DNA of 64,000 nt from Acanthosepion esculentum. Taxonomy: Eukaryota > Mollusca > Cephalopoda > Sepiida > Sepiidae. The stretch covers positions 71,730,824 to 71,794,823 of the forward strand of contig OZ038485.1 of NCBI GenBank assembly GCA_964036315.1, given 5' to 3'. This document shows, in pieces, positions 1 through 9,298 of this stretch (positions are counted from its first letter, which is position 1; each line of letters opens with the position of its first letter). The notes below the pieces were generated by a model, which saw nothing but the letters and a program-made list of their open reading frames with translations, made no database searches and was not told the DNA's origin. Both the position numbers and the translations under genes were made by a program.

Positions 1-212
1 GAAAAACAAGCCAAAACAGCTTGCTTTTACACCTAAAATTCAATATTTTTCAAAACTTTGTAAAACTTAAAATTTGCAATATAACTTTGTGAAAACTGTT
101 GAAACATGCTGAAATCAATACTTTTCGATCGATAACATATCGATTTTCAATAATTTTATTGGTTTTCTAAAGATTTCAATAAGTAAGTCAATTTTTCATA
201 CAGTTTAACGTT
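1..212 (+). repeat. Short-end monomer exemplar (212 bp)
   Basis: This is the first of 40 copies in which the end CAAACAACCGTGTTT is replaced by CATACAGTTT, a loss of 5 bp. The short end is usually linked to G187, A106 and C109 in the same copy, and to A10 in the next copy. Short copies start at 1, 2166, 5198, 6711, 7790, 9087, 10384, 12115, 14280, 14709, 15789, 16218, 17081, 18161, 18807, 19236, 19882, 21829, 37446, 38743, 39172, 40469, 41766, 42628, 44142, 44788, 45435, 46081, 46944, 47590, 50619, 52567, 53864, 55595, 56024, 57321, 59919, 60348, 62513 and 62942. The copy at 41766 has lost one more base and the copy at 47590 four more. Confidence 0.95.
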
Positions 213-1080
213 GAAAAACAAACCAAAACAGCTTGCTTTTACACCTAAAATTCAATATTTTTCAAAACTTTGTAAAACTTAAAATTTGCAATATAACTTT
301 GTGAAAACTGTTGAAACTTGTTGAAATCAACACTTTTCGATCGATAACATATCGATTTTCAATAATTTTATTGGTTTTCTAAATATTTCAATAAGTAAAT
401 CAATTTTTCAAACAACCGTGTTTAACGTTGAAAAACTAGCCAAAACAGCTTGCTTTTACACCTAAAATTCAATATTTTTCAAAACTTTGTAAAACTTAAA
501 ATTTGCAATATAACTTTGTGAAAACTGTTGAAACTTGTTGAAATCAATACTTTTCGATCGATAACATATCGATTTTCAATAATTTTATTGGTTTTCTAAA
601 GATTTCAATAAGTAAATCAATTTTTCAAACAACCGTGTTTAACGTTTAAAAACAAGCCAAAACACCTTGCTTTTACACCTAAAATTCAATATTTTACAAA
701 ACTTTGTAAAACTTAAAATTTGCAATATAACTGTGTGAAAACTGTTGAAACTTGTTGAAATCAATACTTTTCGATCGATAACATATCGATTTTCAATAAT
801 TTTATTGGTTTTCGAAATATTTCAATAAGTAAATCAATTTTTCAAACAACCGTGTTTAAGGTTGAAAAACAAGCCAAAACAGCTTGCTTTTACACCTAAA
901 ATTCAATATTTTTCAAAACTTTGTAAAACTTAAAATTTGCAATATAACTTTGTGAAAACTGTTGAAACTTGTTGAAATCAATACTTTTCGATCGATAACA
1001 TATCGATTTTCAATAATTTTATTGGTTTTCTAAAGATTTCAATAAGTAAATCAATTTTTCAAACAACCGTGTTTAACGTT

Positions 1081-1297
1081 GAAAAACAAGCCAAAACAGC
1101 TTGCTTTTACACCTAAAATTCAATATTTTTCAAAACTTTGTAAAACTTAAAATTTGCAATATAACTGTGTGAAAACTGTTGAAACTTGTTGAAATCAATA
1201 CTTTTCGATCGATAACATATCGATTTTCAATAATTTTATTGGTTTTCTAAAGATTTCAATAAGTAAATCAATTTTTCACACAGCCCTGTTTAACGTT
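1081..1297 (+). repeat. Monomer with unusual end CACACAGCCCTG
   Basis: The monomer end reads TTTTTCACACAGCCCTGTTT. It is full length like the long end but shares ACAG with the short end CATACAGTTT. It occurs once. It may be an intermediate between the two end types, or a diverged long end. Confidence 0.7.
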
Positions 1298-1776
1298 GAA
1301 AAACAAGCCAAAACAGCTTGCTTTTACACCTAAAATTCAATATTTTTCAAAACATTGTAAAACTTAAAATTTGCAATATAACTGTGTGAAAACTGTTGAA
1401 ACTTGTTGAAATCAATACTTTTCGATCGATAACATATCGATTTTCAATAATTTTATTGGTTTTCTAAATATTTCAATAAGTAAATCAATTTTTCAAACAA
1501 CCGTGTTTAACGTTGAAAAACAAGCCAAAACAGCTTGCTTTTACACCTAAAATTCAATATTTTTCAAAACTTTGTAAAACTTAAAATTTGCAATATAACT
1601 TTGTGAAAACTGTTGAAACTTGTTGAAATCAATACTTTTCGATCGATAACATATCGATTTTCAATTATTTTATTGGTTTTCTAAAGATTTCAATAAGTAA
1701 ATCAATTTTTCAAACAACCGTGTTTAACGTTGAAAAACAAGCCAAAACAGCTTGCTTTTACACCTAAAATTCAATA

Positions 1777-1796
1777 TTTTACAAAACTTTGTAAAA
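1777..1796. other. Perfect 9+2+9 palindrome in A50 monomers (exemplar)
   Basis: In monomers with A50 the segment TTTTACAAA-AC-TTTGTAAAA (offsets 46-65) is a perfect inverted repeat. The common T50 form has one mismatch. C59 monomers have two, and A50+A59 copies (starts 30285, 31153, 32672, 33540, 34191) have one again. A50 is widespread and mostly travels with G121. Confidence 0.6.
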
Positions 1797-1949
1797 CTTA
1801 AAATTTGCAATATAACTTTGTGAAAACTGTTGAAACTTGTTGAAATCAATAGTTTTCGATCGATAACATATCGATTTTCAATAATTTTATTGGTTTTCTA
1901 AAGATTTCAATAAGTAAATCAATTTTTCAAACAACCGTGTTTAACGTTG

Positions 1950-1976
1950 AAAAACAAGCCAAAACAGCTTGCTTTT
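1950..1976. other. Imperfect inverted repeat at monomer start (exemplar)
   Basis: Offsets 2-11 (AAAAACAAGC) and 19-28 (GCTTGCTTTT) are complementary at 9 of 10 positions around a 7-base spacer. It could form a small stem or act as a dyad site. Several common subtypes weaken it: G7, A10, T8, C9, and the A20/A21 change in the copies at 4982, 6278, 6495, 6711, 7357 and 37012. It is therefore not under the same constraint as the core dyad. Confidence 0.5.
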
Positions 1977-2036
1977 ACACCTAAAATTCAATATTTTTCA
2001 AAACTTTGTAAAACTTAAAATTTGCAATATAACTTT

Positions 2037-2062
2037 GTGAAAACTGTTGAAACTTGTTGAAA
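2037..2062 (+). repeat. Internal GTTGAAA short repeats (exemplar)
   Basis: GTGAAAA, GTTGAAA and GTTGAAA start at offsets 89, 98 and 108, nine to ten bases apart. A fourth copy spans the monomer junction (offset 215 into offset 4 of the next unit). This may be a trace of an older short tandem repeat from which the 217-bp unit grew, or simply part of the phased A-tract pattern. Confidence 0.5.
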
Positions 2063-2075
2063 TCAATACTTTTCG

Positions 2076-2092
2076 ATCGATAACATATCGAT
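2076..2092. promoter_or_regulatory. Conserved 17-bp dyad with paired CGATA motifs (exemplar)
   Basis: ATCGATA-ACA-TATCGAT is a perfect inverted repeat with 7-bp arms and a 3-bp spacer, at offsets 128-144 of every monomer. By hand count about 267 of 296 copies keep it perfect. Eighteen copies carry T128, which only breaks the outermost pair. About eleven have another hit, among them the copies starting at 4548, 28549, 29417, 30285, 34191, 36144, 37012, 41977, 57533, 58834 and 61428. The dyad presents CGATA on both strands and, with the two bases before it, holds three of the five CpGs of the unit. In Drosophila, BEAF-32 binds clustered CGATA and DREF binds TATCGATA; here each half matches the DREF site at 7 of 8 bases. 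A dimeric DNA-binding protein is a plausible ligand, but this is inference. Confidence 0.55.
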
Positions 2093-2095
2093 TTT

Positions 2096-2109
2096 CAATA
2101 ATTTTATTG
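2096..2109. other. Second dyad of the core, CAATAA-TT-TTATTG (exemplar)
   Basis: This perfect inverted repeat with 6-bp arms and a 2-bp spacer lies at offsets 148-161, three bases after the 17-bp dyad. Together they make a 34-bp block that is the least variable part of the monomer. Occasional breaks are seen: G160 in the copies at 11247, 12327, 13412 and 16430; A160 at 59051 and 61645; C157 at 58183, 60777 and 63805; A156 at 57104, 59268 and 61862. Most of these breaks are shared within higher-order repeat copies, so they count as few independent events. Confidence 0.6.
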
Positions 2110-2377
2110 GTTTTCTAAAGATTTCAATAAGTAAATCAATTTTTCAAACAACCGTGTTTAACGTTGAAAAACAAGCCAAAACAGCTTGCTTTTACACCTA
2201 AAATTCAATATTTTTCAAAACTTTGTAAAACGTAAAATTTGCAATATAACTTTGTGAAAACTGTTGAAACATGCTGAAATCAATACTTTTCGATCGATAA
2301 CATATCGATTTTCAATAATTTTATTGGTTTTCAAAAGATTTCAATAAGTAAGTCAATTTTTCATACAGTTTAACGTT

Positions 2378-3245
2378 GAAAAACAAACCAAAACAGCTTG
2401 CTTTTACACCTAAAATTCAATATTTTTCAAAACTTTGTAAAACTTAAAATTTGCAATATAACTTTGTGTAAACTGTTGAAACTTGTTGAAATCAATACTT
2501 TTCGATCGATAACATATCGATTTTCAATAATTTTATTGGTTTTCTAAAGATTTCAATAAGTAAATCAATTTTTCAAACAATCGTGTTTAACGTTGAAAAA
2601 CAAGCCAAAACAGCTTGCTTTTACACCTAAAATTCAATATTTTACAAAACTTTTTAAAACTTAAAATTTGCAATATAACTGTGTGAAAACTGTTGAAACT
2701 TGTTGAAATCAATACTTTTCGATCGATAACATATCGATTTTCAATAATTTTATTGGTTTTCGAAATATTTCAATAAGTAAATCAATTTTTCAAACAACCG
2801 TGTTTAACGTTGAAAAACAAGCCAAAACAGCTTGCTTTTACACATAAAATTCAATATTTTTCAAAACTTTGTAAAACTTAAAATTTGCAATATAACTTTG
2901 TGTAAACTGTTGAAACTTGTTGAAATCAATACTTTTCGATCGATAACATATCGATTTTCAATAATTTTATTGGTTTTCTAAAGATTTCAATAAGTAAATC
3001 AATTTTTCAAACAATCGTGTTTAACGTTGAAAAACAAGCCAAAACAGCTTGCTTTTACACCTAAAATTCAATATTTTACAAAACTTTTTAAAACTTAAAA
3101 TTTGCAATATAACTGTGTGAAAACTGTTGAAACTTGTTGAAATCAATACTTTTCGATCGATAACATATCGATTTTCAATAATTTTATTGGTTTTCGAAAT
3201 ATTTCAATAAGTAAATCAATTTTTCAAACAACCGTGTTTAACGTT
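2378..3245 (+). repeat. Dimeric higher-order repeat, 434 bp x 2
   Basis: Starts are 2378, 2595 | 2812, 3029. The first monomer of each pair shares GTGTAAAC at offsets 89-96 and T204. The second shares A50, CTTTTTAAA at offsets 56-64, G87 and CGAAATAT at offsets 167-174. These combinations are rare elsewhere, so the pair was duplicated as a unit. The copies at 2378 and 2812 differ at offset 10 (A against G) and offset 33 (C against A), because their upstream neighbours differ. Confidence 0.85.
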
Positions 3246-4330
3246 GAAAAACAAGCCAAAACAGCTTGCTTTTACACATAAAATTCAATATTTTTCAAAA
3301 CTTTGTAAAACTTAAAATTTGCAATATAACTTTGTGAAAACTGTTGAAACTTGTTGAAAACAATACTTTTCGATCGATAACATATCGATTTTCAATAATT
3401 TTATTGGTTTTCTAAAGATTTCAATAAGTAAATCAATTTTTCAAACAACCGTGTTTAACGTTGAAAAACAAGCCAAAACAGCTTGCTTTTACACCTAAAA
3501 TTCAATATTTTTCAAAACTTTGTAAAACTTAAAATTTGCAATATAACTGTGTGAAAACTGTTGAAACTTGTTGAAATCAATACTTTTCGATCGATAACAT
3601 ATCGATTTTCAATAATTTTATTGGTTTTCTAAAGATTTCAATAAGTAAATCAATTTTTCAAACAACCGTGTTTAACGTTGAAAAACAAGCCAAAAGAGCT
3701 TGCTTTTACACCTAAAATTCAATATTTTTCAAAACTTTGTAAAACTTAAAATTTGCAATATAACTGTGTGAAAACTGTTGAAACTTGTTGAAATCAATAC
3801 TTTTCGATCGATAACATATCGATTTTCAATAATTTTATTGGTTTTCTAAATATTTCAATAAGTAAATCAATTTTTCAAACAACCGTGTTTAACGTTGAAA
3901 AACTAGCCAAAACAGCTTGCTTTTACACCTAAAATTCAATATTTTTCAAAACTTTGTAAAACTTAAAATTTGCAATATAACTTTGTGAAAACTGTTGAAA
4001 CTTGTTGAAATCAATACTTTTCGATCGATAACATATCGATTTTCAATAATTTTATTGGTTTTCTAAATATTTCAATAGGTAAATCAATTTTTCAAACAAC
4101 CGTGTTTAACGTTGAAAAACAAGCCAAAACAGCTTGCTTTTACACCTAAAATTCAATATTTTTCAAAACTTTGTAAAACTTAAAATTTGCAATATAACTT
4201 TGTGAAAACTGTTGAAACTTGTTGAAATCAATACTTTTCGATCGATAACATATCGATTTTCAATAATTTTATTGGTTTTCTAAATATTTTAATAAGTAAA
4301 TTAATTTTTCAAACAACCGTGTTTAACGTT
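3246..4330 (+). repeat. Mixed monomers (5 copies)
   Basis: Starts are 3246, 3463, 3680, 3897 and 4114. The copy at 3680 has G17, G87 and T172, and is followed at 3897 by a T8 copy, a pairing that recurs across the array. The copy at 4114 carries T172 plus T177 and AAATTAATT near its end, a combination seen again only at 36578. Confidence 0.85.
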
Positions 4331-7300
4331 GAAAAACAAGCCAAAACAGCTTGCTTTTACACCTAAAATTCAATATTTTTCAAAACTTTGTAAAACTTAA
4401 AATTTGCAATATAACTTTGTGAAAACTGTTGAAACTTGTTGAAATCAATACTTTTCGATCGATAACATATCGATTTTCAATAATTTTATTGCTTTTCTAA
4501 ATATTTCAATGAGTAAATCAATTTTTCAAACAACCGTGTTTAACGTTGAAAAACAAGCCAAAACAGCTTGCTTTTACACCTAAAATTCAATATTTTTCAA
4601 AACTTTGTAAAACTTAAAATTTGCAATATAACTTTGTGAAAACTGTTGAAACTTGTTGAAATCAATACTTTTCGATCGATAACATTTCGATTTTCAATAA
4701 TTTTATTGGTTTTCTAAAGATTTCAATAAGTAAATCAATTTTTCAAACAACCGTGTTTAACGTTGAAAAAGAAGCCAAAACAGCTTGCTTTTACACCTAA
4801 AATTCAATATTTTTCAAAACTTTGTAAAACTTAAAATTTGCAATATAACTTTGTGAAAACTGTTGAAACTTGCTGAAATCAATAATTTTCGATCGATAAC
4901 ATATCGATTTTCAATAATTTTATTGGTCTTCTAAAGATTTCAATAAGTAAATCAATTTTTCAAACAACCGTGTTTAACGTTGAAAAAGAAGCCAAAACAG
5001 AATGCTTTTACACCTAAAATTCAATATTTTTCAAAACATTGTAAAACTTAAATTTGCAATATAACTGTGTGAAAACTGTTGAAACTTGTTGAAATCAATA
5101 CTTTTCGATCGATAACATATCGATTTTCAATAATTTTATTGGTTTTCTAAAGATTTCAATAAGTAAATCAATTTTTCAAACAACCGTGTTTAACGTTGAA
5201 AAAGAAGCCAAAACAGCTTGCTTTTACACATAAAATTCAATATTTTTCAAAACTTTGTAAAACTTAAAATTTGCAATATAACTTTGTGAAAACTGTTGAA
5301 ACATGCTGAAATCAATACTTTTCGATCGATAACATATCGATTTTCAATAATTTTATTGGTTTTCTAAAGATTTCAATAAGTAAGTCAATTTTTCATACAG
5401 TTTAACGTTGAAAAAGAAACCAAAACAGCTTGCTTTTACACCTAAAATTCAATATTTTTCAAAACTTTGTAAAACTTAAAATTTGCAATATAACTTTGTG
5501 AAAACTGTTGAAACTTGTTGAAATCAATACTTTTCGATCGATAACATATCGATTTTCAATAATTTTATTGGTTTTCTAAAGATTTCAATAAGTAAATCAA
5601 TTTTTCAAACAACCGTGTTTAACGTTGAAAAAGAAGCCAAAACAGCTTGCTTTTACACCTAAAATTCAATATTTTTCAAAACTTTGTAAAACTTAAAATT
5701 TGCAATATAACTTTGTGAAAACTGTTGAAACTTGCTGAAATCAATACTTTTCGATCGATAACATATCGATTTTCAATAATTTTATTGGTTTTCTAAAGAT
5801 TTCAATAAGTAAATCAATTTTTCAAACAACCGTGTTTAACGTTGAAAAACAAGCCAAAACAGCTTGCTTTTACACCTAAAATTCAATATTTTTCAAAACT
5901 TTGTAAAACTTAAAATTTGCAATATAACTTTGTGAAAACTGTTGAAACTTGTTGAAATCAATACTTTTCGATCGATAACATATCGATTTTCAATAATTTT
6001 ATTGCTTTTCTAAATATTTCAATGAGTAAATCAATTTTTCAAACAACCGTGTTTAACGTTGAAAAACAAGCCAAAACAGCTTGCTTTTACACCTAAAATT
6101 CAATATTTTTCAAAACTTTGTAAAACTTAAAATTTGCAATATAACTTTGTGAAAACTGTTGAAACTTGTTGAAATCAATACTTTTCGATCGATAACATAT
6201 CGATTTTCAATAATTTTATTGGTTTTCTAAAGATTTCAATAAGTAAATCAATTTTTCAAACAACCGTGTTTAACGTTGAAAAAGAAGCCAAAACAGAATG
6301 CTTTTACACCTAAAATTCAATATTTTTCAAAACTTTGTAAAACTTAAAATTTGCAATATAACTTTGTGAAAACTGTTGAAACTTGCTGAAATCAAAACTT
6401 TTCGATCGATAACATATCGATTTTCAATAATTTTATTGGTCTTCTAAAGATTTCAATAAGTAAATCAATTTTTCAAACAACCGTGTTTAACGTTGAAAAA
6501 GAAGCCAAAACAGAATGCTTTTACACCTAAAATTCAATATTTTTCAAAACATTGTAAAACTTAAATTTGCAATATAACTGTGTGAAAACTGTTGAAACTT
6601 GTTGAAATCAATACTTTTCGATCGATAACATATCGATTTTCAATAATTTTATTGGTTTTCTAAAGATTTCAATAAGTAAATCAATTTTTCAAACAACCGT
6701 GTTTAACGTTGAAAAAGAAGCCAAAACAGAATGCTTTTACACATAAAATTCAATATTTTTCAAAACTTTGTAAAACTTAAAATTTGCAATATAACTTTGT
6801 GAAAACTGTTGAAACATGCTGAAATCAATACTTTTCGATCGATAACATATCGATTTTCAATAATTTTATTGGTTTTCTAAAGATTTCAATAAGTAAGTCA
6901 ATTTTTCATACAGTTTAACGTTGAAAAAGAAACCAAAACAGCTTGCTTCTACACCAAAAATTCAATATTTTTCAAAACTTTGTAAAACTTAAAATTTGCA
7001 ATATAACTTTGTGAAAACTGTTGAAACTTGTTGAAATCAATACTTTTCGATCGATAACATATCGATTTTCAATAATTTTATTGGTTTTCTAAAGATTTCT
7101 ATAAGTAAATCAATTTTTCGAACAACCGTGTTTAACGTTGAAAAAGAAGCCAAAACAGCTTGCTTTTACACCTAAAATTCAATATTTTTCAAAACTTTGT
7201 AAAACTTAAAATTTATAATATAACTTTGTGAAAATTGTTGAAACTTGTTGAAATCAATACTTTTCGATCGATAACATATCGATTTTCAATAATTTTATTG

Positions 7301-7356
7301 GTCTTCTAAATATTTCAATAAGTAAATCAATTTTTCAAACAACCGTGTTTAACGTT
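4331..7356 (+). repeat. 7-mer higher-order repeat, 1513 bp x 2
   Basis: Copy 1 starts at 4331, 4548, 4765, 4982, 5198, 5410 and 5627. Copy 2 starts at 5844, 6061, 6278, 6495, 6711, 6923 and 7140. Position 1 of both has C162 and G181. Position 3 has C109 and C164. Position 4 has A20/A21, A57, a one-base A deletion after offset 68, and G87. Position 5 is short-ended with A33. Position 6 has A10. Positions 6 and 7 of copy 2 gained private changes (C27 and A34; TTTATAATAT at offsets 73-82) that recur at 8002 and 8219. Confidence 0.88.
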
Positions 7357-9298
7357 GAAAAAGAAGCCAAAACAGAATGCTTTTACACCTAAAATTCAAT
7401 ATTTTTCAAAACATTGTAAAACTTAAATTTGCAATATAACTGTGTGAAAACTGTTGAAACTTGTTGAAATCAATACTTTTCGATCGATAACATATCGATT
7501 TTCAATAATTTTATTGGTTTTCTAAAGATTTCAATAAGTAAATCAATTTTTCAAACAACCGTGTTTAACGTTGAAAAAGAAGCCAAAACAGCTTGCTTTT
7601 ACACATAAAATTCAATATTTTTCAAAACTTTGTAAAACTTAAAATTTGCAATATAACTTTGTGAAAACTGTTGAAACTTGTTGAAATCAATAGTTTTCGA
7701 TCGATAACATATCGATTTTCAATAATTTTATTGGTTTTCTAAAGATTTCAATAAGTAAATCAATTTTTCAAACAACCGTGTTTAACGTTGAAAAACAAGC
7801 CAAAACAGCTTGCTTTTACACCTAAAATTCAATATTTTTCAAAACTTTGTAAAACTTAAAATTTGCAATATAACTTTGTGAAAACTGTTGAAACATGCTG
7901 AAATCAATACTTTTCGATCGATAACATATCGATTTTCAATAATTTTATTGGTTTTCTAAAGATTTCAATAAGTAAGTCAATTTTTCATACAGTTTAACGT
8001 TGAAAAAGAAACCAAAACAGCTTGCTTCTACACCAAAAATTCAATATTTTTGAAAACTTTGTAAAACTTAAAATTTGCAATATAACTTTGTGAAAACTGT
8101 TGAAACTTGTTGAAATCAATACTTTTCGATCGATAACATATCGATTTTCAATAATTTTATTGGTTTTCTAAAGATTTCTATAAGTAAATCAATTTTTCGA
8201 ACAACCGTGTTTAACGTTGAAAAAGAAGCCAAAACAGCTTGCTTTTACACCTAAAATTCAATATTTTTCAAAACTTTGTAAAACTTAAAATTTATAATAT
8301 AACTTTGTGAAAATTGTTGAAACTTGTTGAAATCAATACTTTTCGATCGATAACATATCGATTTTCAATAATTTTATTGGTCTTCTAAATATTTCAATAA
8401 GTAAATCAATTTTTCAAACAACCGTGTTTAACGTTGAAAAACAAGCCAAAACAGCTTGCTTTTACACCTAAAATTCAATATTTTTCAAAACTTTGTAAAA
8501 CTTAAAATTTGCAATATAACTTTGTGAAAACTGTTGAAACTTGCTGAAATCAATACTTTTCGATCGATAACATATCGATTTTCAATAATTTTATTGGTTT
8601 TCTAAAGATTTCAATAAGTAAATCAATTTTTCAAACAACCGTGTTTAACGTTGAAAAACAAGCCAAAACAGCTTGCTTTTACACCTAAAATTCAATATTT
8701 TTCAAAACTTTGTAAAACTTAAAATTTGCAATATAACTTTGTGAAAACTGTTGAAACATGCTAAAATCAATACTTTTCGATCGATAACATATCGATTTTC
8801 AATAATTTTATTGGTTTTCTAAAGATTTCAATAAGTAAATCAATTTTTCAAACAACCGTGTTTAACGTTGAAAAAGAAGCCAAAACAGCTTGCTTTTACC
8901 CCTAAAATTCAATATTTTTCAAAACTTTGTAAAACTTAAAATTTGCAATATAACTTTGTGAAAACTGTTGAAACTTGTTGAAATCAATACTTTTCGATCG
9001 ATAACATATCGATTTTCAATAATTTTATTGGTTTTCTAAAGATTTCAATAAGTAAATCAATTTTTCAAACAACCGTGTTTAACGTTGAAAAGCAAGGCAA
9101 AACAGCTTGCTTTTACACCTAAAATTCAATATTTTTCAAAACTTTGTAAAACTTAAAATTTGCAATATAACTTTGTGAAAACTGTTGAAACATGCTGAAA
9201 TCAATACTTTTCGATCGATAACATATCGATTTTCAATAATTTTATTGGTTTTCTAAAGATTTCAATAAGTAAGTCAATTTTTCATACAGTTTAACGTT
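7357..9298 (+). repeat. Continuation of left subtype group, 1079-bp shift
   Basis: Starts are 7357, 7573, 7790, 8002, 8219, 8436, 8653, 8870 and 9087. The copies at 8002 and 8219 repeat those at 6923 and 7140 (C27, A34, ATTTCTATAAG, TTCGAAC; then TATAATAT and C164), a shift of 1079 bp or five monomers. The copy at 7357 is the third with A20/A21, A57 and the A deletion. The copy at 9087 begins GAAAAGCAAGGC, seen nowhere else. Confidence 0.85.

Larger units (their letters stand above)
1949..2165 (+). repeat. Reference 217-bp monomer (consensus type)
   Basis: This copy carries the majority base at every variable site I tracked, so it serves as the offset reference. In order it holds an imperfect inverted repeat (offsets 2-28), an A/T-tract segment with a near-palindrome (46-65), three GTTGAAA-like short repeats (89-114), the conserved double dyad (128-144 and 148-161), a T-rich tail, and the variable end CAACCGTGTTTAACGTT (201-217). 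Common variant sites are offsets 1, 7-11, 17, 50, 59, 86-87, 106, 109, 121, 128, 172, 187 and 204. Offsets 129-169 vary least. Confidence 0.95.
1..2377 (+). repeat. Mixed monomers, left edge (11 copies)
   Basis: Monomers start at 1, 213, 430, 647, 864, 1081, 1298, 1515, 1732, 1949 and 2166. The first and last are short-end copies followed by A10 copies. The copy at 430 has T8, the copy at 647 begins with T instead of G, and 1081 and 1298 have G87. The copy at 1732 has A50 and G121. I see no clear higher-order period here. The end of the copy at 1081 reads CACACAGCCCTGTTT, unlike either common end type. Confidence 0.9.

Noticed and set aside
1..12. Array boundary at the window start
   Set aside because: The window opens exactly at offset 1 of my numbering, but that phase is arbitrary and the first monomer is ordinary, so nothing shows that the array begins here.
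2072..2088. CENP-B box in the core of the monomer
   Set aside because: TTCG at offsets 124-127 and A at 132 fit the mammalian box, but the essential CGGG position reads ACAT, so only part of the motif matches. The fit is what a TTCG in AT-rich DNA would give by chance.
2074..2094. Exact DREF site TATCGATA
   Set aside because: Both half sites match at 7 of 8 bases; the full octamer is not present in the consensus. I kept only the CGATA observation.
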